Below, one piece after another: positions 47,750-57,456 of a stretch of 64,000 nt of DNA. The notes beneath the pieces were generated by a model that worked only from the letters and a program-made list of their open reading frames with translations, was not told the DNA's origin and ran no database searches. The stretch is from Candidatus Lustribacter telmatis (GTDB taxonomy: Bacteria > Vulcanimicrobiota > Vulcanimicrobiia > Vulcanimicrobiales > Vulcanimicrobiaceae). The stretch spans positions 58,166 to 122,165 of the forward strand of contig PLRU01000093.1 in assembly GCA_003164045.1 (NCBI GenBank). Direction: 5' to 3'. The position numbers and the translations under genes were made by a program. Position 1 is the first letter of the stretch. Every line of letters starts with the position of its first letter.

Positions 47750-48889
47750 ATGCAGGGTTTCGTCATACGGCGTTTGGCGACGGTCGCTCTTGCATTTGCG
47801 ACGTGTGCCGTGCCCGTCGCCGCTCAGACGCTTACGGGGGATGATGCGGCGGCTTCGCTTGGGCGCCGCGATGCTCGCGTCATCACAACGTTCCGCGAAC
47901 CGATGATTTGCGCTCCGGTCGCGCTCGTTCCCCAATGCGAGTATGACCTTGATGCATTCGCGGGACCGGCGATGGACCGTGAAGACTCGCAGATCCCAAA
48001 CGCAGGCCCATTTCCCTTTCGCGTTCTGCGCGCGGCAATTGCGGAAGGCGATCTCCTACATGCATCGCGCGCCTTGAGCTATATCAATTCGCGTTCATAT
48101 TCCAACCTGCCGCAATCGCAAAGCGCGATCGCTTCCGTCACGGAGGCGGCTGGGCTGATTCGTAGCGCCGGCGCTAATCGGCTACTACAGACACTCTCCG
48201 CCGGCGCGCTGTTCGCCACCAAAAATCAGCCGCAATTAACGGCGCTTGGCTTGACTCCGCCTACTCCGGCGGCCATGCTTACCGCGGCCGGCGATGGCGC
48301 GACCGAAACATTCGTTCAGGCGGTGGATGCGAAGTTTCCGCCGACTCCACTTCTTGTTTTGCCGCCTCCCGATGGTCGCCATGACGAGATCGTCCTCGGC
48401 ATCGCGCTCAGCACGCTGCGCGAACTGTTCGAGATTCCGACGCTGGCACGTTTTTCCGAGATGCGCCCATTCATCGATGACGCGCTTGGTCGCATTCGCG
48501 AACGGGCACCGGCAATCGATGCGGAGATCGCTACCGTGCGAACGTCATTCGGCACGACGGACGCGAATCGTATCCAGGCCGCGATAGCCGCCTTCAACCG
48601 CTTGAATGCGGGGCTCAACGCGACGTTCGGATACGCCACGCCGTCGACCCGAAGGCTTGCTATCGGTGTAACCGTCGCGCAACTCGGCTATAACGCCGCC
48701 GTTTTTCGTGATCCGAAGTTTGGAGCGGTCGTGCAGATTCTGCCGCAGTTGCGCAGTGCGCTGCCTGCGGACGACCCGCTCCAGCTAACATTGGTATTGC
48801 TGGCGGCTTGCGATCCAAACGACTTCGTGTGTCAGCGAAAAGCCGCGGCTGCGTTTGTGGCCCGAGCGTTGCATCCAACTCCGCGCTAG
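47750..48889 (+). CDS. secreted protein of unknown function
   Basis: signal peptide MQGFVIRRLATVALAFATCAVPVAAQ; long continuous ORF. Confidence 0.6.
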   Translation: MQGFVIRRLATVALAFATCAVPVAAQTLTGDDAAASLGRRDARVITTFREPMICAPVALVPQCEYDLDAFAGPAMDREDSQIPNAGPFPFRVLRAAIAEGDLLHASRALSYINSRSYSNLPQSQSAIASVTEAAGLIRSAGANRLLQTLSAGALFATKNQPQLTALGLTPPTPAAMLTAAGDGATETFVQAVDAKFPPTPLLVLPPPDGRHDEIVLGIALSTLRELFEIPTLARFSEMRPFIDDALGRIRERAPAIDAEIATVRTSFGTTDANRIQAAIAAFNRLNAGLNATFGYATPSTRRLAIGVTVAQLGYNAAVFRDPKFGAVVQILPQLRSALPADDPLQLTLVLLAACDPNDFVCQRKAAAAFVARALHPTPR

Positions 48890-48916
48890 CCTAAGCACGG
48901 TCTCCGACGCGCTGCG

Positions 48917-50119
48917 TCAACTCGACGCGATGGGATAACCGGACGAACGTTCGGCTGCGGCGACGAACGCGAGCGTTGCTAGGCCACAGATGAGCAGTGC
49001 AGCGCCCAGCACGCCGGGCGTCGTTCCGATCCAACCCGTCACGAGCCCGACGACTGCTCCGCCGACATACTGGCCTGCGCCCATGAACGCCGACCCAACG
49101 CCGGCCTGCGCACCGGCGCGGGCCATCGTGGACGCGATGAGGTTGCCGATGATCAGGCCGAAGGCGCCGACGAAGCACGTCAGCGCGGCCACATAGGCCC
49201 AGCCGCTGCCGTGCAAGACCGAGAGCACGCACAGCGCGAGACCGGCCACGCAGCTTACGCCGAGCCCGCATAGCAAGATCGCCCGCAACCCGAACGCCGG
49301 CAGCAGCCGAATGTTCAGCGCACCCGTCGCCGCCGCGGCGAGCGCGATGCCGCCGAAGATCAGCGCGAACTGCATCGTTGAGAATCCGAAGTGCGCGATC
49401 AGCACGAACGGGGCGACGCTCACGTACGCGAACAGCGCGCCGAAGAGCAGTGTGTTCGCGGCGCTGTAGAAGATGAACGGCCGATTGCGAAACAGGCCCG
49501 CGTACGCCGACGCGACCGACCGCCACGACAGGGGCGAGCGGCGCTCCGGCGGCAGCGAGTCGGGAGCGACGCGGTATGCGACCGCCCAGATTGCGGCGCC
49601 CATGAGCACGAGCAGCCAGAACGACGCGCGCCAGCCGCTCCACTGTAGGATCGCCGCGCCGAGCACCGGCGCGATGATCGGCGCCAGCATCTGGATTTGC
49701 CCGAGCACCGAATACACCGCGGCGGCATCCCGTTCGGCGAACAGATCGGTGACGACCGCGCGCGGCGCGACAATGCCCGCTGCCGCGCCGCCCGCTTGCA
49801 GCAAGCGCGCCAATAGCAGCAGCTCGATCGTTGGTGCGAGCGCCGCCAGCACAGTTCCGGCGACGAACAGCGCGATGCCGAACAGGAGCGGCGCCCGCCG
49901 GCCGAAGCGATCGAAGAGCGGCCCGTACAGCAACTGACCGCCGGCCAGGCCGAAGACGAAGACGGACAGCGTGGCCTGCACCTCCGACGCGCTGGCGCCG
50001 AACGTCCGCGCGATCGCGGGAAACGCCGGGAGATACAGGTCGATCGACATGATGTCGATCGTGGTCAGCGTGCCCAGCAGCAGCAAGAGCGACCAGCGCG
50101 TGCCGGCTACGACGGTCAC
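48917..50119 (-). CDS. MFS multidrug transporter (Bcr/CflA family)
   Basis: 12-TM pattern; IDLYLPAFPAIARTFGASASEVQATLSVFVFGLAGGQLLYGPLFDRFGRRAPLL. Confidence 0.93.
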   Translation of the reverse strand: MTVVAGTRWSLLLLLGTLTTIDIMSIDLYLPAFPAIARTFGASASEVQATLSVFVFGLAGGQLLYGPLFDRFGRRAPLLFGIALFVAGTVLAALAPTIELLLLARLLQAGGAAAGIVAPRAVVTDLFAERDAAAVYSVLGQIQMLAPIIAPVLGAAILQWSGWRASFWLLVLMGAAIWAVAYRVAPDSLPPERRSPLSWRSVASAYAGLFRNRPFIFYSAANTLLFGALFAYVSVAPFVLIAHFGFSTMQFALIFGGIALAAAATGALNIRLLPAFGLRAILLCGLGVSCVAGLALCVLSVLHGSGWAYVAALTCFVGAFGLIIGNLIASTMARAGAQAGVGSAFMGAGQYVGGAVVGLVTGWIGTTPGVLGAALLICGLATLAFVAAAERSSGYPIASS

Positions 50120-50176
50120 GTCGCCACCCGCCGCCCTGTGGCGCCAAACACCCTAACGATCATCAAGCCTCCCCTC

Positions 50177-50216
50177 ATATGATCCTTTTTAGATTTATAT
50201 GATACTATTTAGATTC
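50177..50216. promoter_or_regulatory. tandem 20-bp direct repeats in divergent MFS-TetR intergenic region
   Basis: ATATGATCCTTTTTAGATTT / ATATGATACTATTTAGATTC (17/20). Confidence 0.65.
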
Positions 50217-50267
50217 ATTTAAATCAAGCCTCGACAGGCGCCGGCGCTTGGCCTATGATGATCCGCG

Positions 50268-50819
50268 GTGACGGCGCGCGGGGCGGAAGCGGAAAATGAC
50301 AAGATGATGGCGGCGCTCGCACGAGCGCTGGTCGATCAACCACGCGGCTCACTGCAAGAAGTGGCCGCCGCGGTGGGGGTCAGCAAGGCGACGCTCTACC
50401 GCTTGTGCCGTACCCGCGGGCAGCTGGTCGAGCGGCTTGTGCAGCATGCGACGACCCGCATCACGGAGGCGATCGAAGCGGCGCAGCTCGACACGGCACC
50501 CCCGTTGACCGCGCTCGAACGACTGATCGCCAACAACCTCGAGCACCGCGAGCTAACGACGTTCCTGATCCACTACTGGCGGCAGGACCCCCCGACGGCG
50601 GCCGGCGTGGAAGCCGGCTGGGACGCGACGCTCGACGCCTTCTTCCTGCGCGGCCAGCAAGCGGGCGTCTTCCGCATCGACCTCGCGGCACCGGCCCTCA
50701 CGGAGATCTTCGTCGCCCTGCTGCTCAGGCTGATCGACGCCGAACGCCACGGTCGCGTCGCGCGCGCGGGCTTAGCGAGCGTGATCGAGCGCGCGTTTCT
50801 GCGCGGCGCCGGAGTCTGA
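50268..50819 (+). CDS. TetR-family transcriptional regulator
   Basis: GSLQEVAAAVGVSKATLYRLCRTRGQLVERLV N-terminal HTH; GTG start. Confidence 0.87.
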   Translation: MTARGAEAENDKMMAALARALVDQPRGSLQEVAAAVGVSKATLYRLCRTRGQLVERLVQHATTRITEAIEAAQLDTAPPLTALERLIANNLEHRELTTFLIHYWRQDPPTAAGVEAGWDATLDAFFLRGQQAGVFRIDLAAPALTEIFVALLLRLIDAERHGRVARAGLASVIERAFLRGAGV

Positions 50820-50867
50820 GCGCCGAACCTGCGGGTGACCCGCGGTCGAAGCGCTGTGGCCCATTGT

Positions 50868-51035
50868 TCATGGCCGCTTTAGGAATCTCAAGTAGAACGC
50901 TGCGAAAATCAAGACGATTCCAATGTTGACTATCAGCCGTTCCGAGAATCGGTTTCTGAAGAACACGAAATCTACACCGACTACGACGGTTGCCATCGCC
51001 ACCACGTAAAGTACGATAGCTACCTGTCTGCTCAT
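50868..51035 (-). CDS. small two-TM membrane protein (55 aa)
   Basis: MSRQVAIVLYVVAMATVVVGVDFVFFRNRFSERLIVNIGIVLIFAAFYLRFLKRP. Confidence 0.6.
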   Translation of the reverse strand: MSRQVAIVLYVVAMATVVVGVDFVFFRNRFSERLIVNIGIVLIFAAFYLRFLKRP

Positions 51036-51209
51036 TTCAGTCCCTGATTCAATCGTGACCGGAATCGCCACTTTGAGTTTTCCATCACCCGATCAACCCC
51101 CAAGTCAGCGCTACCGGGCTCTATGTTGGTCGCGGACGTTCATACGCTGCGCATCGGGAGCTTGTTTCACCGACGTAAGATCCGCGAGCGCTTCCGGCTG
51201 GCCGAACGT

Positions 51210-51850
51210 TCATGTCACCGTCAAGAGGGTCTTAATCGCTCGGCGCTCGTCCATTGCGCGATAGCCTTCGGCGACGTCCGTGAGCGGCAATGTCAAATCG
51301 AATACTTTCCCCGGCTGGATCTCACGCCGTAGCACGAGGTCCAGCAAGTGCGGCAAGAACCGGCGGACGGGAGCGGGTCCGCCTTGCATGCTCGCCTGAC
51401 TCCAGAACAGCGTCTCGCCGTCGAGCGAAACCTCGTGCGGAACGCCGACGAAACCGATGGATCCGCCGGGACGCGCGCACTGAAGCGCCTGCGTCATCGC
51501 CTCCTGCGTGCCGACACATTCGAGCACCGAATCTGCCCCGATGCCCTTTGTCAGTTCCTTGACGCGCGCGACGCCGGCATCTCCGCGTTCTGAGACGATG
51601 TCCGTCGCTCCGAATTCCAGGGCGAGATCCTGTCTTGTCTTGTGGCGGCTCATCGCAATGATACGCTCCGCGCGCATCTGTTTCGCGGCGAGCACGCCCA
51701 TGAGTCCAACCGCGCCGTCACCGACGACGACCACGGTCGAGCCTGGCCGCACGCGTGCAGCGTCGGCTGCGTACCATCCGGTCCCCAGCACGTCGGACGC
51801 CGCAAGCAGACTCGGAATCAGATCGTCCGACAGGTGTTGTCGGAAACGTC
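51210..51850 (-). pseudogene. zinc-dependent alcohol dehydrogenase, C-terminal portion only
   Basis: LIPSLLAASDVLGTGWYAADAARVRPGSTVVVVGDGAVGLMGVLAAKQMRAERIIAMSRH...; N-terminal GroES-like Zn domain missing. Confidence 0.75.
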
Positions 51851-52099
51851 GCCCGGATGCATGACCTCGACCCGGCCGTTCTCTTGTTGCGTCCAACCGA
51901 GACCGGAGATGATGATGAGGACCTGCCCGAGCGGATGCGTGTGCCACGCGCTCCGGGCGCCGGGTTCGAACGTCACGATGGCACCTGCGACGCGACCGGG
52001 CGCGACGGCCGCGAACGGTGTCTCGATGCGCACGGAGCCGGTAAAGGTTGACGCCGGACCCTTCACTGCCGGATTAGAGCCATTACGAATGATGGGCAT
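51818..52099 (-). pseudogene. cupin protein with truncated C-terminus
   Basis: GARSAWHTHPLGQVLIIISGLGWTQQENGRVEVMHPGDV then non-homologous tail SDNTCRTI*. Confidence 0.65.
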
Positions 52100-52132
52100 G
52101 GCTGCTCTCCCGATTCTTATGTTTGTACCTAA

Positions 52133-53488
52133 TCATGCCGGCACCGTGCTTCCGAGGAAAGCGCCCTGTGCGCGCAACCGCTCTTGAAGGATCGGAAGCG
52201 GCACATCGGCGAGGGAACTGCCGCGGTCGAGCGCGATTGTTGCCGCACTTCCCGCAGCTTCGCCCATGACGAAACAAGCCCCACTCACCCGGGTAGCCGC
52301 CTGCGCTCGATGATCCGTAGACGCGCAGCGCCCGACAACCAGCAGATTGTCGATTTCGTTCGGCACGAGCGAGCGATACGGAATCTCGTGAAAACCTCGG
52401 CCCGGTATTCGCTCAAAGACGATGTCGCCGGCGACGTGCTCCTCGATCGGCCACGGATTGACGCCGATCGAGTCGTCGAAGCTCGCGGCGCTCAAGACGT
52501 CAGCGGAAGAAAGTTCGTACGCGCCACGAATACGCCGCGTCTCGCGGATGCCGAGTTGCGGCGCCAGCTCGAGCAAATAGGACGACTCGAAGCCGGGTAC
52601 GCACGCACGCAAAAAACGAGCGAAGTCACTGGCTTGCCGGCGCCCATCGGCTTCTCCGAATGACAGGTCGTCAACGTCCAGCCCGCTGACGGCGAAGCCG
52701 TCCGCGCGGCGGGCTTGCGTGACGTTGACGCGATATTCGGTGGCGTGTGGCTGAGGTCGCACGACGGCAGATCGGCGGGCAAAGCGAAAGCTGCCTGACG
52801 CTTCCGCCGCCGTCATAAGCTCTTCCATGTGCGGAATGCCGTCGCGTTGCGCGCGTTCATGATCGACCTGGCCGACGCGAAACATCATCGTGGGAAACTG
52901 CATGTGTCCGTCGTCGTCGCCGATGGAAATCGGAACTCCGCACCATGTCGCGAGGTCGGCGTCTCCCGAGGCGTCGATGAATGCGGACGCTCGAATAGCG
53001 GCGCGCCCCGACTTCGACTCGACGACGATCGCAATCGCGCGACGGTCTGCAGCGAGCACGCCGACACCCATCGTGTGGAACATGACGCGAACGCCCGCCG
53101 AGGCGAGCATTTCGTCGAGCACGATCTTGTAAGCGGCGATGTCGTAGGCTTGCGTCGTAATGGAAAAGCGTCGACTCGACATTGGCTGCGCTAACGCGTC
53201 GCGCGCCGAGAGCCGGGCAAGAATCTCATCGGCGATGCCGTGCGTCACTTGGCTGATCTCTCCGGCCGCGTCGTGGGCAAAGAGTCCGCAGAAGTTCGAG
53301 ACCATCGATGCCGTTCCGGCCCCGCCGAGGAACCCATAGCGCTCGACCAGCATCGTCGACGCACCAGCGCGCGCAGCGGTGACGGCCGCAGCAATGCCGG
53401 CGGGTCCTCCGCCCAGGACCAGGACGTCGACCGTGGCATGGATGGGCGTGCGCCGTTCCGGCTCCACGGCGAATTCGCGTTTCTTCAT
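52133..53488 (-). CDS. FAD-dependent oxidoreductase (FAD_oxidored family)
   Basis: TVDVLVLGGGPAGIAAAVTAARAGASTMLVERYGFLGGAGT; RCASTDHRAQAATRVSGACFVMGEAAG. Confidence 0.9.
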   Translation of the reverse strand: MKKREFAVEPERRTPIHATVDVLVLGGGPAGIAAAVTAARAGASTMLVERYGFLGGAGTASMVSNFCGLFAHDAAGEISQVTHGIADEILARLSARDALAQPMSSRRFSITTQAYDIAAYKIVLDEMLASAGVRVMFHTMGVGVLAADRRAIAIVVESKSGRAAIRASAFIDASGDADLATWCGVPISIGDDDGHMQFPTMMFRVGQVDHERAQRDGIPHMEELMTAAEASGSFRFARRSAVVRPQPHATEYRVNVTQARRADGFAVSGLDVDDLSFGEADGRRQASDFARFLRACVPGFESSYLLELAPQLGIRETRRIRGAYELSSADVLSAASFDDSIGVNPWPIEEHVAGDIVFERIPGRGFHEIPYRSLVPNEIDNLLVVGRCASTDHRAQAATRVSGACFVMGEAAGSAATIALDRGSSLADVPLPILQERLRAQGAFLGSTVPA

Positions 53489-53527
53489 GGATGGAAGCAT
53501 CTCGGCGAAGGTTCTTGCCTCCCGCAA

Positions 53528-53551
53528 ACTGCCGGTGCTACAACTGGCAGT
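53528..53551. promoter_or_regulatory. inverted repeat overlapping start of HTH regulator
   Basis: ACTGCC-N12-GGCAGT in the divergent intergenic region, ending next to the GTG start. Confidence 0.5.
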
Positions 53552-54391
53552 GTGAATGATGCCATCGAATCGGAGCGGCGGTCGTTGCTCCGCGCGTTTC
53601 TTCGGGATCGGCGTTCTCGTTTACAACCGCACGATGTTGGGTTGGAGCGTGGCGGGCGGCGTCGCTCGCCCGGCTTGCGGCGGGAAGAGGTGGCTATTCT
53701 AGCCGGCATGAGTGTCAATTGGTATGCGCAGCTCGAGACCGGACACAATGATGCGATCTCCCCCGCAGCCTTGGATAGCGTAGCGCGGGCGCTTAAACTC
53801 TCCGAACGCGAACGGCTCTATCTCGGCGCGCTCGCGCACGTGCCATTGCCTGCGGCGAGGCAATCCGATCCGGTCAGCGTTCCGGAGCGGCTGGTGGCGT
53901 TTCTTGCCGAAATCAGCGATCGGCCCGCGGTGATCTGGAACCGCCGGCGCGATGCGGTTGCTTGGAACGCGATGACCGCATCCATTCTCCACTATTCACT
54001 CGACACGCCGGCGTTCCATCGCAATGGCTGGTGGCGCATCTTTAAGCATCCGAATCGACGGCGCATCTGGGACGATTGGGAATCGGCCGCGCGACGTGCA
54101 GTTGCAGCGCTACGGTGGCAATTCTCGCGCGAACCCGAGATGGTATACGACTTGCTCCTCGATTTGCGAGGGGATGAATCGTTCAGAGATCTGTGGCAAG
54201 GCGATAGCGACGTAACCGACTGGATGCACGAACCTTCTCGTGACATCGCCGTGCAAATACCCGGCCGGCCGCCGATCCAGCTCGAGCCGATCACCCTGAC
54301 GCTGCCGGGTTCGGATGCGTATCTCGTGCAGATCTATCGCCGATTCGACCCGGACACGGCGCGGCAACTCTCCGCCGTGTTTGCGATGTAA
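53552..54391 (+). CDS. XRE/MmyB-like transcriptional regulator
   Basis: RRSPGLRREEVAILAGMSVNWYAQLETG, MmyB-like ligand domain; GTG start. Confidence 0.9.
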   Translation: MNDAIESERRSLLRAFLRDRRSRLQPHDVGLERGGRRRSPGLRREEVAILAGMSVNWYAQLETGHNDAISPAALDSVARALKLSERERLYLGALAHVPLPAARQSDPVSVPERLVAFLAEISDRPAVIWNRRRDAVAWNAMTASILHYSLDTPAFHRNGWWRIFKHPNRRRIWDDWESAARRAVAALRWQFSREPEMVYDLLLDLRGDESFRDLWQGDSDVTDWMHEPSRDIAVQIPGRPPIQLEPITLTLPGSDAYLVQIYRRFDPDTARQLSAVFAM

Positions 54392-54506
54392 GAAGCCCTG
54401 CTTATCGCGAAATGCGGCGCTTGCTGGTCGCAGGCAGACGAGATGTTTGGAGCCGCTGCAAGAGCCCCCACGCAGACGACGCCGGCGATGGAACGCCACA
54501 CGCTTT

Positions 54507-54944
54507 TTACTTCAGCGACGTAAGCACGTATTGCGCCACATCGTGAAGATCGGTCTTGGAGAGCTGCCAGTGCGGCATCACCCGGCTCAAGGGCTTTCCC
54601 GTATTGTCAATCCCGGTCGAGATCGCGCGTTCGAGCAGCGCGAGGGTGTACGGCGGCTTCTGGGTGGTAACGAGTGCCGCGTGCCGCAAGTCGGCGCTCA
54701 CAGCACCGCCGGGGAGATGGAGCCCGCCATGCCCGTCCGCATAATGGCAGGCAGCGCACTTCGGCATCAGCGCGGGCGGTCGCGCCGTGATGTGCGTCCC
54801 GTGAAGGTCGATCCCCGTTTGGAAGATCGCTTTGCCGTTCGCCAACGTGGAGCTAGGGGAGGCCGTTGCGGAATGGGCCGTGTCAGCGAGCCCAACTGCG
54901 AGGAGCACGGTGAGGATGCTCGCGGACCATTGCCAATTCAACAT
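54507..54944 (-). CDS. c-type cytochrome
   Basis: signal peptide, CAACH heme motif, TDLHDVAQYVLTSLK. Confidence 0.88.
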   Translation of the reverse strand: MLNWQWSASILTVLLAVGLADTAHSATASPSSTLANGKAIFQTGIDLHGTHITARPPALMPKCAACHYADGHGGLHLPGGAVSADLRHAALVTTQKPPYTLALLERAISTGIDNTGKPLSRVMPHWQLSKTDLHDVAQYVLTSLK

Positions 54945-55057
54945 CCGTAGGCATTAGACGGGCGCGCGTCGCGTACCCATCCACGCGCTAATGGACGCGT
55001 TGAGGAGTGACGCAAAGCGGCAGGGAGCGATGTCGGCCGCGGTTTAGTCAGTCGCGT

Positions 55058-56725
55058 ATGAGACGTCTTGGGACACTCTTCATTGCCTTGACGTTCCTCG
55101 CCGGGTGTGGCGGAGGCGGCGGTGCTTCGCACGCGTCCGCACCGGTCGTTCCAAAAACCACGTCCGCGGCAGGGTCGGGCACCGTCCGGTTCGCGATCGA
55201 CGTTCCGGCCGGCACGACGCAAGCCAAAGCTCGTAAACCGCAGTACGTCTCACCGGCGACGCAATCGATCTCGGTCACCGCGGCCGGCACGACGACCAAC
55301 ATCAACGTGGTCAGCGGCTCGCCGGGCTGCGCGACCAACTACAACCAGCCGTCGATCTTCGAGACCGCCGTGAACGCTCAGCCGCGCGGCGTGGTGGAAG
55401 GGCCGGACGGAAACATCTGGTTCGTCGAAGACGCCGGCTATTCGATCGGATCCATTGCGCCCGGCGGTATCTACACGGATCACAACTTCGGTTTCTACGA
55501 GAACGGCATCATCGTCGGCCCCGACGGTGCGCTCTGGACCACGAGCCCGTACAATTCACTCCTCGGCCACATCACGACCAACCCCGTCGCGGTCAGCTAT
55601 CTTAACGGCTTTCCATACGACCTGCAGTACATCGCGAAGGCGGCTGACAACACGGTATGGGGCACGGCGTATACGAGTGGACCGTCGAACGTCGTGTACC
55701 ACGTCTCCTCGACCGGAGCGTGGCTGTCAGCAGATACGATCACGACGCAAGCCACGACAACGATGCCCGCGCTCGGCCCCGACGGCGCGATGTATGTGAC
55801 GGAAGGCAATGGCGTCAACGGCTGGGTCGCGCGTATCGCGGAATCCGCCGGCGTGTGGTCGTTGACGAACGAGTTTCCACTGCCGGGGATCCCCTTCGCC
55901 ATCACCAACGGACCCGACGGCGCACTCTGGATCACCGAGAGCACGGGACACGTCTACCGGATGACGACCGGAGGCGCGATCACCAACACCTATCAACTCT
56001 CGCCGGGCACCGGCGTAGCCATCCATACGTTACCCGACGGCGCACTCTGGATCGCCGAATATGATGCGAACAAGATCGCGCGCCTCACGACGGCGGGGAC
56101 GATCAACGAATTTACGATCCCGCATAGTGCCACCATGCCCTATGACGTCGCGGCCGGCAGTGACGGCATCTATTTCAGCGAACAGAACGCGAACATCATC
56201 GGCCGCTTCAACTTCCCCGTATCATGCACGGCGACCGCAGCGCTCCCGGGCGGCAGCGCGACCGCCACGGTGACGGCCTACGACGCGACCGGCGGCGCTT
56301 CCGGTGGTGGTCACGTGCTATCCACGCAGACCGCGGCGGTCACCGTCACGCCCAATACGACCACGACCGTCAATTTCGTGCTGAATGGCGTGGTGAATTC
56401 AGTCGAGGTCAGCGCGGGCACGATCAACCAAAACTGCGCAAACAGCGGAAGCGTGCCGATCATCGTTCAGGCCCAAGACGCCTCGGGGAACGCGATCATC
56501 GGGCCGGGCAACTACAGCGATGCCGCGGGCGACCCGCTCACGTTCACGCTTTCGACCAATGGGAACGGCACGATCACGAGTCCGAGCGTAACGTCGCCGT
56601 CCAGTGCGCCCGCGCTCACGTGGTCCGGCACTATACTCAATCCGCAAACACTCTCCGCCGCGGTGTCCGGCGGTACGATCACGGGCACCATCACGTCGGG
56701 CTTTGCGCAAGGCAACTGCACCTAA
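55058..56725 (+). CDS. Vgb-like (streptogramin lyase-type) beta-propeller lipoprotein
   Basis: LAGCGGG lipobox; repeated GPDGNIWFVED / GPDGALWTT / GPDGALWITES / LPDGALWIAEYDANKIARLT propeller blades. Confidence 0.85.
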   Translation: MRRLGTLFIALTFLAGCGGGGGASHASAPVVPKTTSAAGSGTVRFAIDVPAGTTQAKARKPQYVSPATQSISVTAAGTTTNINVVSGSPGCATNYNQPSIFETAVNAQPRGVVEGPDGNIWFVEDAGYSIGSIAPGGIYTDHNFGFYENGIIVGPDGALWTTSPYNSLLGHITTNPVAVSYLNGFPYDLQYIAKAADNTVWGTAYTSGPSNVVYHVSSTGAWLSADTITTQATTTMPALGPDGAMYVTEGNGVNGWVARIAESAGVWSLTNEFPLPGIPFAITNGPDGALWITESTGHVYRMTTGGAITNTYQLSPGTGVAIHTLPDGALWIAEYDANKIARLTTAGTINEFTIPHSATMPYDVAAGSDGIYFSEQNANIIGRFNFPVSCTATAALPGGSATATVTAYDATGGASGGGHVLSTQTAAVTVTPNTTTTVNFVLNGVVNSVEVSAGTINQNCANSGSVPIIVQAQDASGNAIIGPGNYSDAAGDPLTFTLSTNGNGTITSPSVTSPSSAPALTWSGTILNPQTLSAAVSGGTITGTITSGFAQGNCT

Positions 56726-56738
56726 CGGCGCGGTTTTC

Positions 56739-57455
56739 TTAAAACGCGCGCTGTCCCGCATCGACGGGCAGCACCACGCCGGCGATTCCCGAGGCCTGCT
56801 CCGAACAGAGGAATCCGATCGCATCGGCAACTTCCACCGGCGTGACGAGACGGTTCAGCGGGGTGAAGGGCAGCAGCGCCTCTGCGCCGCCGCGTTTCTC
56901 GCGTGACTCGGCGCCGCTCCCTTGCATCGGTACCGAGACAAAACCGGGCGCGACGCAGTTCACGCGCACGCCGCGCGCGCCGAGCGCCACGGCGAACGCG
57001 CGCGTCAACGATTCGATGCCGCCCTTTGTTGCAAGATACGCATAGCCGCCGTGCGCGCGGCCGATCGATGCGGTCACGCTGCTCACGAAGATCAACGCGC
57101 CGTCATCCGCCAGATGCACGCCGGCCGCATGCGCCATGCGCGCCGTGCCGGTGAGGTTGATCGCAATGATCGATGCGATCTCGTCCTCGTCAAACGTCCC
57201 CACCGGTGTCTCGTGAAGAATCCCGTGCGTGTTGACGACCGCCTGCAGCGTCCCCAACGTCAGCGCAAAGCGGAAGAGTTCGTCGATGCTCTCCGCCGAG
57301 CGGACGTCGAGGCGCACGAAAACGCATCCCGCGATCGTCTCCGCGGGCGCGTTGACATCGGCCAGTACGACGGTGAATCCGTCTTGCGCGAGCCGTCGTC
57401 CGGTAGCCCGGCCGATCGATCCGGCACCGCCGGTGACGATCGCCACAACGGACAC
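56739..57455 (-). CDS. SDR family oxidoreductase
   Basis: TGGAGSIGRATGRRLA, YAYLATKGGIESLTRAFA. Confidence 0.92.
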   Translation of the reverse strand: MSVVAIVTGGAGSIGRATGRRLAQDGFTVVLADVNAPAETIAGCVFVRLDVRSAESIDELFRFALTLGTLQAVVNTHGILHETPVGTFDEDEIASIIAINLTGTARMAHAAGVHLADDGALIFVSSVTASIGRAHGGYAYLATKGGIESLTRAFAVALGARGVRVNCVAPGFVSVPMQGSGAESREKRGGAEALLPFTPLNRLVTPVEVADAIGFLCSEQASGIAGVVLPVDAGQRAF

Positions 57456-57456
57456 G

